Positions 1 to 4,515 of a DNA stretch of 5,468 bases are shown piece after piece (positions within the stretch are counted from its first letter, which is position 1; each line of letters begins with the position of its first letter). Origin of the DNA: Bacteroidota bacterium (GTDB lineage Bacteria > Bacteroidota > Bacteroidia > Chitinophagales > Chitinophagaceae); assembly GCA_023390215.1 (NCBI GenBank), contig JAEWDG010000180.1:1-5468 (forward strand), given 5' to 3'. The position numbers were made by a program, and so were the translations under genes. The notes under the pieces are model-generated. The model saw only the letters and a list, made by a program, of their open reading frames with translations. It made no database searches and was not told the origin of the DNA.

Positions 1-621
1 CCTATGTCTCCTGTTAAGATCCCGGGTGTGGGAGACCATACGTTCGCCGTGCTTAAAGCCATGGGATTTAAGACCATTGGAGAGATCGCAGCATCGCGGG
101 AGGAAGAACTGGAAGAAGAACTGGGTAAATGGGGCGCGGATCTGTGGCAGAAAGCAAATGGAATTCATACAAGTGAAGTGAGTTCATATCATGAGGCAAA
201 ATCTGTATCATCAGAAAATACATTTCATGAGAACATCAGGGATATGGAAATCGTGCATAAAGAACTGGTTCGACTTACGGAGAAGATCTGTTATGAATTA
301 CGGCAGGATGAAAAAGTTGCAGGTTGCGTAGCGGTAAAAATCCGTTATCCTGATTTTGAAACACAATCGAGGCAAACTACCATTCCCTATACCTGTGCAG
401 ATGATGAAATAATTCCAATAGTGTTAGAACTATTCAAACAATTATACAGAAGTGGAAATCCAATCAGGTTATTGGGTGTGCGTTTAAGTGAATTAACCAG
501 TGAGGCCGTTCAGACCAACCTGTTTTCGGATGTTGAGAAAAAATCTGATCTCTATAAAGCCATCGATGAAGTGAAGAACCGGTTTGGAAAAACTTCGGTT
601 AAGAGAGCGTCATCGGGTTAA
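1..621 (+). CDS. dinB: DNA polymerase IV (Y-family), C-terminal part; 5' end outside the window
   Basis: This is the 3' portion of a translesion DNA polymerase IV gene. The frame is open from base 1, so the ATG at 4 is internal and the palm and finger domains lie upstream of the window. About 206 residues are visible, against a usual 350-410 for the family. The piece begins with the thumb-domain helix-hairpin-helix (PVKIPGVG, then AMGFKTIGEI), the DNA-backbone-binding element of Y-family enzymes. The little-finger domain follows, with ENTFHENI at its start and IRLLGVRLSEL near its end. The motif QTNLF (nt 511-525) matches the QLxLF-type beta-clamp-binding peptide, which tethers the polymerase to the sliding clamp. 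The tail RFGKTSVKRAS is the usual family ending. By family knowledge it copies past damaged bases with low fidelity. The catalytic acidic residues cannot be checked here. No frameshift is seen. Confidence 0.94.
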   Translation, partial: PMSPVKIPGVGDHTFAVLKAMGFKTIGEIAASREEELEEELGKWGADLWQKANGIHTSEVSSYHEAKSVSSENTFHENIRDMEIVHKELVRLTEKICYELRQDEKVAGCVAVKIRYPDFETQSRQTTIPYTCADDEIIPIVLELFKQLYRSGNPIRLLGVRLSELTSEAVQTNLFSDVEKKSDLYKAIDEVKNRFGKTSVKRASSG

Positions 622-622
622 T

Positions 623-650
623 GCGAATCCACAAGATCTCGCAGTGTTTT
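623..650 (+). terminator. Possible weak terminator after dinB
   Basis: Two bases after the dinB stop, GCGAATC (623-629) can pair with GAT-c-TCGC (635-642), with one bulged C and a five-base loop. The sequence AGTGTTTT follows. The stem is short and interrupted and the T-run is only four bases, so this may be incidental. It sits just before the peroxiredoxin promoter, which is where a separator would be expected. Confidence 0.25.
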
Positions 651-660
651 GATAGGATAA

Positions 661-668
661 TATATTTG
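661..668 (+). promoter_or_regulatory. Bacteroidota -7 promoter box for the peroxiredoxin gene
   Basis: TATATTTG is an exact match to the Bacteroidota primary-sigma -7 consensus TAnnTTTG and lies 18 nt before the ATG at 687. No -33 TTG element is visible at the usual ~19-nt spacing; the closest TTTTG (647-651) is only 9 nt away. If the box is used, transcription starts near 675. That excludes the upstream in-frame ATG at 621 as the start codon and points to a very short leader. Confidence 0.6.
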
Positions 669-686
669 CATTCTAAATCAAATTAT

Positions 687-1325
687 ATGAGTTTACGCCT
701 TGGCGACCTGGTGCCCAACTTCCAGGCAAATACAACAGAAGGTCCTATTGATTTCTACGAATATTTAGGTGAAGGCTGGGGAGTGTTGTTTTCTCATCCT
801 GCGGATTACACGCCTGTTTGTACAACGGAACTGGGAAGAACGGCTCTATTGAAACATGAATTTGAAAAGCGAAATGTAAAGGTATTGGCGGTAAGTGTGG
901 ATTCGCTCGATAAACATGTGGGCTGGAAATCGGATATCAATGAAACGCAACATTGCAATGTAGATTTCCCGATCATTGATGACAGTGAACGCAAAGTGGC
1001 AACGCTTTACGATATGATCCATCCCAATGCTTCGGAAAATTTTACAGTGCGTTCACTTTTTATCATAGGCCCGGATAAAAAATTAAAACTATCGATTACT
1101 TATCCTGCCAGTACGGGTAGAAATTTCAATGAAGTTCTGCGGGTGATTGATTCGCTCCAGTTAACCGCAAAATACAGTGTTGCCACTCCCGCAGACTGGA
1201 AACAGGGAGACAATGTAATTGTTGTACCCGCTGTGAGTACAGAAGATGCCATTAAGAAGTTTCCTAAGGGAGTGGAAGTGGTAAAGCCTTACCTGAGATA
1301 TACGCCTCAACCGGATCTTTCCTGA
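687..1325 (+). CDS. 1-Cys peroxiredoxin (Prx6-type)
   Basis: A thiol peroxidase of the Prx6/1-Cys peroxiredoxin group that reduces hydrogen peroxide and organic hydroperoxides, probably in the cytosol since no signal peptide is present. The protein has 212 residues, the normal family length. The active-site loop HPADYTPVCTTELG places the peroxidatic cysteine at Cys45, with His37 and Thr42 in the positions of the catalytic set known from human PRDX6. Arg122 (FTVRSLF) is the likely catalytic arginine. Cys90 matches the second, non-resolving cysteine of PRDX6. The C-terminal dimerisation region continues through PADWKQGDNVIVVPAV to KPYLRYTPQPD. The frame opens at 621, overlapping the dinB stop, but Met at 687 is preferred: homologues begin near xLRLGDxxPNF, and a promoter box lies between the two starts. 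The phospholipase serine motif GDSWG of the mammalian enzyme is GEGWG here, so that side activity is not expected. It ends at a terminator and appears monocistronic. Confidence 0.94.
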   Translation: MSLRLGDLVPNFQANTTEGPIDFYEYLGEGWGVLFSHPADYTPVCTTELGRTALLKHEFEKRNVKVLAVSVDSLDKHVGWKSDINETQHCNVDFPIIDDSERKVATLYDMIHPNASENFTVRSLFIIGPDKKLKLSITYPASTGRNFNEVLRVIDSLQLTAKYSVATPADWKQGDNVIVVPAVSTEDAIKKFPKGVEVVKPYLRYTPQPDLS

Positions 1326-1342
1326 GATGAACAAATGTCTTT

Positions 1343-1370
1343 AAAAGGCCGGAATCATTCCGGCTTTTTT
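1343..1370. terminator. Bidirectional rho-independent terminator between convergent genes
   Basis: The 7-bp stem GCCGGAA/TTCCGGC (1348-1354 and 1358-1364) has a TCA loop and is followed by six T on the plus strand. It is preceded by AAAA, which gives a T-run on the minus strand. It starts 18 nt after the peroxiredoxin stop and lies directly beyond the stop of the minus-strand pseudouridine synthase, so it can serve both convergent genes. The plus-strand T-run is the longer, so termination is probably stronger in that direction. Confidence 0.9.
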
Positions 1371-1372
1371 AT

Positions 1373-2083
1373 TTATAACTTATGCAACTGGTTCATCAGT
1401 GCTGTAAACTCTTTCGGTATTGGCGCTTCAATAAAAATTTCTTTTCCTTCCGCGTTTTGAAATGATAGTTGATAGGCATGTAAGGCAACGCGGTTAACGA
1501 TCGGTCTTTCTTCTTCGGTTTTTGAAAATTTGAATTTCTTTTTTACGGATGAAAGCAAGACCGGTAAGCCATCGCCGTATAAAGGATCGCAGGCCAGGGG
1601 ATGGCCCATATGTTTTGCATGCACGCGGATCTGGTGCGTTCTTCCTGTAAACAATTGAAACCTCACCAGTGAATAAAAACGATTTGCATCAATTACTTCG
1701 TACCCCGTATGAGAAGCTTTTCCGGTTCTGTGAACTACCATCGTTCCTTTAAGTACGGGATGTTCTGCTATTGGGGCTTCAATATCGCCGGTGGAAGGAA
1801 TAGGTTCACCCTTCACGATACCTACATAATATTTTTTTATTTGCCTTCCTTCAAATAGCTGAGAGAGGTATTTATGTGTTTCGGCATTTTTCGCAAAGAC
1901 TACCAGTCCGCTCGTTTCCCGGTCCAGGCGATGTACGGTGAAAATTTCCCCGTATTTTTCTGCCAGAAAATTTTTTAGTGCGGGTTCTCCTTTGCGGTCG
2001 GGAATGGTGAGCATACCTGAGGGTTTGTTCAGGGCCACCATGTTCTCATCTTCATAGATGATACTGAGCTTAGGGTTTGGCAT
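1373..2083 (-). CDS. RluA-family RNA pseudouridine synthase, without S4 domain
   Basis: A stand-alone pseudouridine synthase that isomerises specific uridines in rRNA and/or tRNA; the exact target cannot be read from the sequence. The 236 residues are essentially the catalytic domain alone. It opens with IIYEDENMVALNKPSGMLT (8-26) and has the family motif HRLDRETSG at 51-59, with Asp54 the catalytic aspartate. The RNA-binding motif GRTHQIRVH is at 147-155, followed by GHPLACDPLYGD. There is no N-terminal S4 domain, unlike RluC and RluD. The TIPDR stretch after the KPSG motif and the short length are closest to RluA/TruC-type enzymes. Its start codon lies inside the end of the preceding pseudouridine synthase gene (14-nt overlap), which suggests co-transcription and translational coupling. 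It has no separate promoter that I can see and ends at the bidirectional terminator. Confidence 0.94.
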   Translation of the reverse strand: MPNPKLSIIYEDENMVALNKPSGMLTIPDRKGEPALKNFLAEKYGEIFTVHRLDRETSGLVVFAKNAETHKYLSQLFEGRQIKKYYVGIVKGEPIPSTGDIEAPIAEHPVLKGTMVVHRTGKASHTGYEVIDANRFYSLVRFQLFTGRTHQIRVHAKHMGHPLACDPLYGDGLPVLLSSVKKKFKFSKTEEERPIVNRVALHAYQLSFQNAEGKEIFIEAPIPKEFTALMNQLHKL

Positions 2084-3053
2084 TTGTTTTTTTCTTCGAA
2101 CTGTTCAGGTATTTCAGCAGGCGTATTTCTTTTTCAGAAAGAAATCGCCATTTACCACGTTCTACATTCTTCTTTGTTAATCCTGCATACATTACACGAT
2201 CCAGTGATTTCACATCGTATTTGAGGTGTTCGAAGATGCGGCGAACAATACGGTTTCTACCACTATGAATTTCGATGCCAATGATGGATTTATCTTTTGC
2301 ATCAGCATAAGCGAGACTATCAACCTGCACAGGCCCATCTTCTAATACAAGTCCGCCGAGGATCTTATCGAAATGAGCCTTTGTAAGCGGTTTGTCTAAG
2401 CGCGCTTCATATATTTTTTTTATCTCGTAGCTGGGATGAGAAAGTTTCTGGGTGAGATCACCGTCGTTGGTTAACAGCAAAACGCCCGATGTATTCCGGT
2501 CTAACCGGCCAATAGGATATACACGTTCATTTGTAGCGGGTTGAATGAGCTGTAACACTGTTTTTCTTCCCTGCGGGTCATCGGTGGTTGTTAGATAATC
2601 CTTGGGTTTATTCAAAAGGATATAAACCAGGTTTTTTGTAACGAAGAGTTTCTTTCCATTGAAAACCACTTCATCGGTAGGCTGAACTTTATAGCCGGGT
2701 TCTGTGCAGGCCTTATTGTTCACTTTAACTTTTCCCGCTGTGATCAGCTCAACTGCATCACGGCGGGAACTCACACCGCAATGTGCCAAATATTTATTGA
2801 GTGGCATCGCTGCCGTTAAACCGGTTTTCGAATCTTTGGTGCTTTTGGTCCCGGCTTTTGTGGGTGTCTCTTTTTTTGCTGCTGGTTTTGCGCCGGTTCT
2901 TTTTTCCGCTTTGGCCGCAGCCTCTTCCTGTTTGAGTTTATCGAAAAATGCCCGTTTTTCCTGCCGGTATTTTTTCTTTTCCTGGCGGAAGCCTTCTTTC
3001 ACCACACTGTTCTTTTTTTTTCCGATAAATTTTTGAAAAGGTGTCTGGCTCAT
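2070..3053 (-). CDS. RsuA/RluB-family rRNA pseudouridine synthase with S4 domain and K/A-rich N-terminal extension
   Basis: A pseudouridine synthase of the RsuA/RluB/RluE/RluF family, most likely acting on rRNA; in E. coli RluB modifies U2605 of 23S rRNA, but the target here is not provable. The 327 residues fall into three parts. Residues 1-80 are a charged extension rich in Lys, Ala and Glu (KKKYRQEKRAFFDKLKQEE, then KPAAKKETPTKAG). An S4 RNA-binding domain covers about 83-140 (PLNKYLAHCGVSSRRDA). The catalytic domain has YPIGRLDRNTSG with Asp185 as nucleophile, LLLTNDGDL, and the family signature GRNRIVRRIFEHL (265-277). A short lysine-rich tail ends the protein. The frame extends to an ATG at 3113, but that start lies inside the upstream terminator hairpin and adds an unconvincing leader, so Met at 3053 is chosen; a -7-like box sits 16 nt before it. 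It is first in a two-gene unit with the RluA-type synthase. Confidence 0.94.
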   Translation of the reverse strand: MSQTPFQKFIGKKKNSVVKEGFRQEKKKYRQEKRAFFDKLKQEEAAAKAEKRTGAKPAAKKETPTKAGTKSTKDSKTGLTAAMPLNKYLAHCGVSSRRDAVELITAGKVKVNNKACTEPGYKVQPTDEVVFNGKKLFVTKNLVYILLNKPKDYLTTTDDPQGRKTVLQLIQPATNERVYPIGRLDRNTSGVLLLTNDGDLTQKLSHPSYEIKKIYEARLDKPLTKAHFDKILGGLVLEDGPVQVDSLAYADAKDKSIIGIEIHSGRNRIVRRIFEHLKYDVKSLDRVMYAGLTKKNVERGKWRFLSEKEIRLLKYLNSSKKKTNAKP

Positions 3054-3069
3054 GTTGAATAAATTCCCA

Positions 3070-3077
3070 CGAAGATA
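3070..3077 (-). promoter_or_regulatory. Probable -7 promoter box for the pseudouridine synthase pair
   Basis: Read on the minus strand this is TATCTTCG, one base away from the TAnnTTTG consensus. It lies 16 nt before the ATG at 3053, almost the same spacing as for the peroxiredoxin and acidic-protein genes. It also lies downstream of the terminator of the Spy-like gene, where a new promoter is needed. No clear -33 TTG is visible. Confidence 0.45.
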
Positions 3078-3082
3078 CCATT

Positions 3083-3092
3083 CCCCCGGGGG
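3083..3092. promoter_or_regulatory. CCCCCGGGGG palindrome in the promoter spacer
   Basis: A perfect 10-bp G/C palindrome sits 5 bp upstream of the proposed -7 box, in otherwise AT-leaning DNA, within the -33 to -7 spacer of the pseudouridine synthase unit. It could be a protein-binding site or stiff spacer DNA. It could equally be chance, since no repeat of it is seen elsewhere in the window. Confidence 0.3.
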
Positions 3093-3099
3093 TAAACAT

Positions 3100-3133
3100 A
3101 AAAAAGGCTGCACCGGATTGCCCTGATGCAGCC
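3100..3133 (-). terminator. Rho-independent terminator of the Spy-like gene
   Basis: On the minus strand GGCTGCA (3133-3127) pairs with TGCAGCC (3112-3106) across a 14-base loop and is followed directly by six T (3105-3100). It begins 23 nt after the stop codon of the Spy-like gene. It therefore separates that gene from the pseudouridine synthase unit downstream on the same strand. Confidence 0.87.
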
Positions 3134-3156
3134 ATCGCTTACATAGCGGTAATTAT

Positions 3157-3807
3157 TTATTTCTTTTTTACCTCGCGGTTCCTCCTCCCGTGATCTCCTT
3201 TCCGGTCTTTCATTTTTTGGATCTGTTCAGCGGTGAGAATCGTTTCCCTTTGTTTTTTAGCTTCTTCACGTATCAGTTTTGCCTGATCTTTTTTCTGCTC
3301 CCTGCTCAACTTATCATTTTCATGGAGCGCTTTCATTTTTTGATGCGTAGCTTCTCTCTGTGTTTTGAGTTTCGCAACCTGGTCATCACTAAGTGAGAGT
3401 TCTTTGCTCATACGCTCCATGCGGTTCTTATCCATTTCTTTCCTTTGAAGCATCCGGTTCTTCTGCATATCGGCCCTTTGCTGCCGCTGTTCTGAGGTGA
3501 GCAATGCTTCCATTTTTTGTTTTCTTTCCTGCTCCAAACGAGCTTTACCGTCATTATATTCTTTGAGTGTGATGCCCGGCTGATTTTTCAGTGCATCGAG
3601 TTTGTTTCTGAATTCTTCACGGTTAGCTTTCATTGCCGCTTTCTGTGCATCGGTAAAATTCATTTTAACGGCACCGGATCTGTGTTGCTTTTTGAACGCT
3701 TTTCCGTGGCGTGGATGGGGTTTTCCAAATTCCGGTTTCTGTGGTTCCTGGGCCTGGCTGGCGCTAAACATTAAGACCAGGGCAAGTAAGGAAGTTATTT
3801 TTTTCAT
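3157..3807 (-). CDS. Secreted Spy/CpxP-like (LTxxQ) protein with two similar modules
   Basis: A 216-residue exported protein resembling the Spy/CpxP group, known in E. coli as periplasmic ATP-independent chaperones and stress sensors. MKKITSLLALVLMFSASQA is a clear signal peptide, probably cut after Ala19. The mature part is highly basic and looks almost wholly helical. Four LTxxQ-like motifs are visible: FTDAQ (51-55), LTSEQ (103-107), LSDDQ (139-143) and LTAEQ (191-195). The two motifs within each half are 52 residues apart in both halves, which implies an internal duplication of a module of roughly 60 residues; family members with one module are shorter. The linker (111-136) is rich in Met, Arg and Lys, and the tail is basic (GRRNREVKKK). 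A chaperone or envelope-stress role is inferred from the family; sequence identity to Spy itself looks low. The gene is monocistronic with its own terminator, and its upstream region carries a palindrome and a possible ECF-type promoter. Confidence 0.86.
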   Translation of the reverse strand: MKKITSLLALVLMFSASQAQEPQKPEFGKPHPRHGKAFKKQHRSGAVKMNFTDAQKAAMKANREEFRNKLDALKNQPGITLKEYNDGKARLEQERKQKMEALLTSEQRQQRADMQKNRMLQRKEMDKNRMERMSKELSLSDDQVAKLKTQREATHQKMKALHENDKLSREQKKDQAKLIREEAKKQRETILTAEQIQKMKDRKGDHGRRNREVKKK

Positions 3808-3827
3808 TTGTTTTTCGTTTTTGTGCC

Positions 3828-3853
3828 CGATAGACGAAAGCTTTCGTGTATCG
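3828..3853. promoter_or_regulatory. 26-bp palindrome upstream of the Spy-like gene
   Basis: The half-site CGATA-G-ACGAAAG (3828-3840) is mirrored by CTTTCGT-G-TATCG (3841-3853), so 12 of 13 base pairs are symmetric, with one G/G mismatch. It ends 20 nt before the ATG and overlaps the proposed promoter. It could be an operator for a dimeric regulator, or its 5' part could form a leader hairpin. The symmetry is far beyond what is expected by chance at this length. Confidence 0.55.
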
Positions 3854-3858
3854 TTTAA
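3833..3858 (-). promoter_or_regulatory. Candidate ECF-sigma-type promoter for the Spy-like gene
   Basis: On the minus strand TTAAAC (3858-3853), a spacer of exactly 16 nt, then CGTC (3836-3833) resembles the general ECF pattern TGAAAC-N16-CGTC known from B. subtilis ECF sigma factors. Transcription would start near 3826, leaving a leader of about 19 nt. No TAnnTTTG box is present at the position used by the neighbouring genes. An ECF promoter would suit an envelope-stress protein. The match is short, found by eye, and ECF consensuses vary between phyla, so this remains a hypothesis. Confidence 0.33.
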
Positions 3859-3934
3859 CGTGCAGGCGCTGTTTTCTGTTAAAATCCTGCTTATTCCGGA
3901 AGCCCTGATCTTTGGCAGCAGGTTTCTTGCTGTT

Positions 3935-3958
3935 GGTCAGCCGCCGGGCGGCATGACC
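3935..3958. promoter_or_regulatory. GC-rich dyad upstream of the acidic-protein gene
   Basis: GGTCA-GCCGCC (3935-3945) is mirrored by GGCGGC-A-TGACC (3947-3958), giving 11 paired positions with a single central G and one bulged A. As RNA it would form a GGTCA-GCCG stem with a CCGGG loop. It ends 4 bp before the proposed -7 box, covering the -33 region, where a regulator would compete with RNA polymerase. It is not followed by a T-run on either strand that would suggest termination. Confidence 0.45.
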
Positions 3959-3962
3959 TTTG

Positions 3963-3970
3963 TAATTTGG
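3963..3970 (+). promoter_or_regulatory. Possible -7 box for the acidic-protein gene
   Basis: TAATTTGG matches five of the six fixed positions of TAnnTTTG and lies 17 nt before the ATG at 3988, a spacing like that of the other genes here. It covers the alternative TTG start at 3967, so if it is the promoter, translation must begin at 3988. Confidence 0.4.
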
Positions 3971-3987
3971 ATGATAAATCAATCAAC

Positions 3988-4278
3988 ATGATACCAAACG
4001 AACAAACCGGCAACACCGAACCGAATGCAGACATCACACCGCTTGAAAAGCAAATGCTCGACCGGGCGGGGGCTGAAAGCCAGGATGAAGAAAATCTATC
4101 GCGATCAGAGCTGGATGATACGGACGATGATGGGGAATTATTAAATGAAACTTCTTCGGGAACAGATTTTTCCGGCAAAGACCTGGACGTTCCCGGCGCG
4201 GAGTTGGATGATCTGAACGAAGAGATCGGGGAAGAAGATGAAGAGAATAATGCCTGGAGCGAGGCGGATACGGAATAG
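3988..4278 (+). CDS. Small acidic protein of unknown function
   Basis: A 96-residue, strongly acidic protein: I count 33 Asp/Glu against four Lys/Arg. It has no signal peptide, membrane segment or cysteine. It begins with an ordinary-looking segment (ADITPLEKQMLDRAG, 14-28). The rest alternates acidic clusters with a more specific block, FSGKDLDVPGAELDD (61-75), followed by EEIGEEDEENN. That block and the ending NNAWSEADTE recall small conserved hypothetical proteins of Bacteroidota; this is recollection, not a search result. Function is unknown; it is probably disordered and cytosolic. The frame continues upstream to a TTG at 3967, but the ATG at 3988 is preferred because a promoter-like box covers the TTG. 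The gene is divergent from the Spy-like gene and is followed by a strong terminator, so it is its own transcription unit. Confidence 0.8.
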   Translation: MIPNEQTGNTEPNADITPLEKQMLDRAGAESQDEENLSRSELDDTDDDGELLNETSSGTDFSGKDLDVPGAELDDLNEEIGEEDEENNAWSEADTE

Positions 4279-4286
4279 GTTATCTA

Positions 4287-4303
4287 CTCAAAATAGTTTT
4301 GAG
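4287..4303. repeat. AT-rich hairpin just after the acidic-protein stop
   Basis: CTCAAAA-TAG-TTTTGAG is a perfect 7-bp stem with a 3-base loop, starting 9 nt after the stop codon and 16 nt before the main terminator. No T-run follows, so it is not a terminator by itself. It may protect the mRNA 3' end or help termination on the opposite strand. Confidence 0.4.
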
Positions 4304-4319
4304 GATGAAAATATTAGAG

Positions 4320-4347
4320 GGCGTGGCTTTGGCTGCGCCTTTTTTTT
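4320..4347 (+). terminator. Rho-independent terminator of the acidic-protein gene
   Basis: An 8-bp stem (4320-4327 with 4332-4339, including two G-U pairs) has the loop TTTG and is followed by eight T. It lies about 40 nt after the stop codon and marks the boundary between the core-like genes and the repeat-rich transposase region. Confidence 0.9.
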
Positions 4348-4349
4348 AT

Positions 4350-4380
4350 ACAGTCTGTTAGGGAGCATGGTGGGGACTGT
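4350..4380. repeat. Short inverted repeat in the gap before the transposase
   Basis: ACAGTC (4350-4355) and GACTGT (4375-4380) are inverted copies separated by 19 bases. They lie at the left edge of the accessory region. They could be an end sequence for the RAYT unit or chance; the same hexamers are not found exactly at the right side. Apart from this and the remnant below I see nothing in 4348-4487. Confidence 0.22.
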
Positions 4381-4419
4381 GTTTAGTACCCAAGTTTAGC
4401 GGGGAACTATACGGAGTGA

Positions 4420-4515
4420 AAGTGTGAAGTTTCTTTACCAGATTTGGAGAAGGTAAAAGCAAAATCTGAAGAACTTTGTGCTGAAGCATGGCGTTTGATT
4501 GGATTGCGCAGATAA
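4420..4515 (+). pseudogene. Possible C-terminal remnant of a lost gene
   Basis: Between a TGA at 4417 and a TAA at 4513 this frame reads a protein-like stretch that includes LPDLEKVKAKSEELCAEAW followed by RLIGL. It has regular amphipathic-helix character and plausible codon use. There is no start codon near its beginning, and the upstream frame is closed. It overlaps the first 28 nt of the transposase frame. I do not recognise the source. It may be the tail of a gene cut off by the insertion that brought in the RAYT, or a random open stretch. Confidence 0.25.

Noticed and set aside
2704..3036. 110-residue plus-strand frame with hydrophobic, Phe-rich end
   Set aside because: It is antisense to the Lys/Ala-rich part of the RsuA/RluB-type gene; AAA/AAG codons read backwards give Phe and Leu, which mimics membrane segments.
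3054..3113. Longer start for the RsuA/RluB-type enzyme
   Set aside because: The ATG at 3113 lies in the terminator hairpin of the upstream gene and upstream of the likely promoter; the extra residues show no family similarity.
3764..3982. Basic 72-residue open frame on the minus strand across the divergent gap
   Set aside because: It covers the proposed promoters and both dyads, overlaps the start of the Spy-like gene in another frame, and has no recognisable domain. It is best read as a chance frame.
3602..3991. 129-residue plus-strand frame opposite the Spy-like gene
   Set aside because: It is antisense to a clear secreted protein and to its promoter region, and its Phe/Cys-rich sequence is the complement of Lys-rich codons.
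3891..4178. 95-residue minus-strand frame, serine-rich
   Set aside because: It is the antisense of the acidic-protein gene; the Asp/Glu-rich codons read backwards give Ser/Leu-rich sequence.
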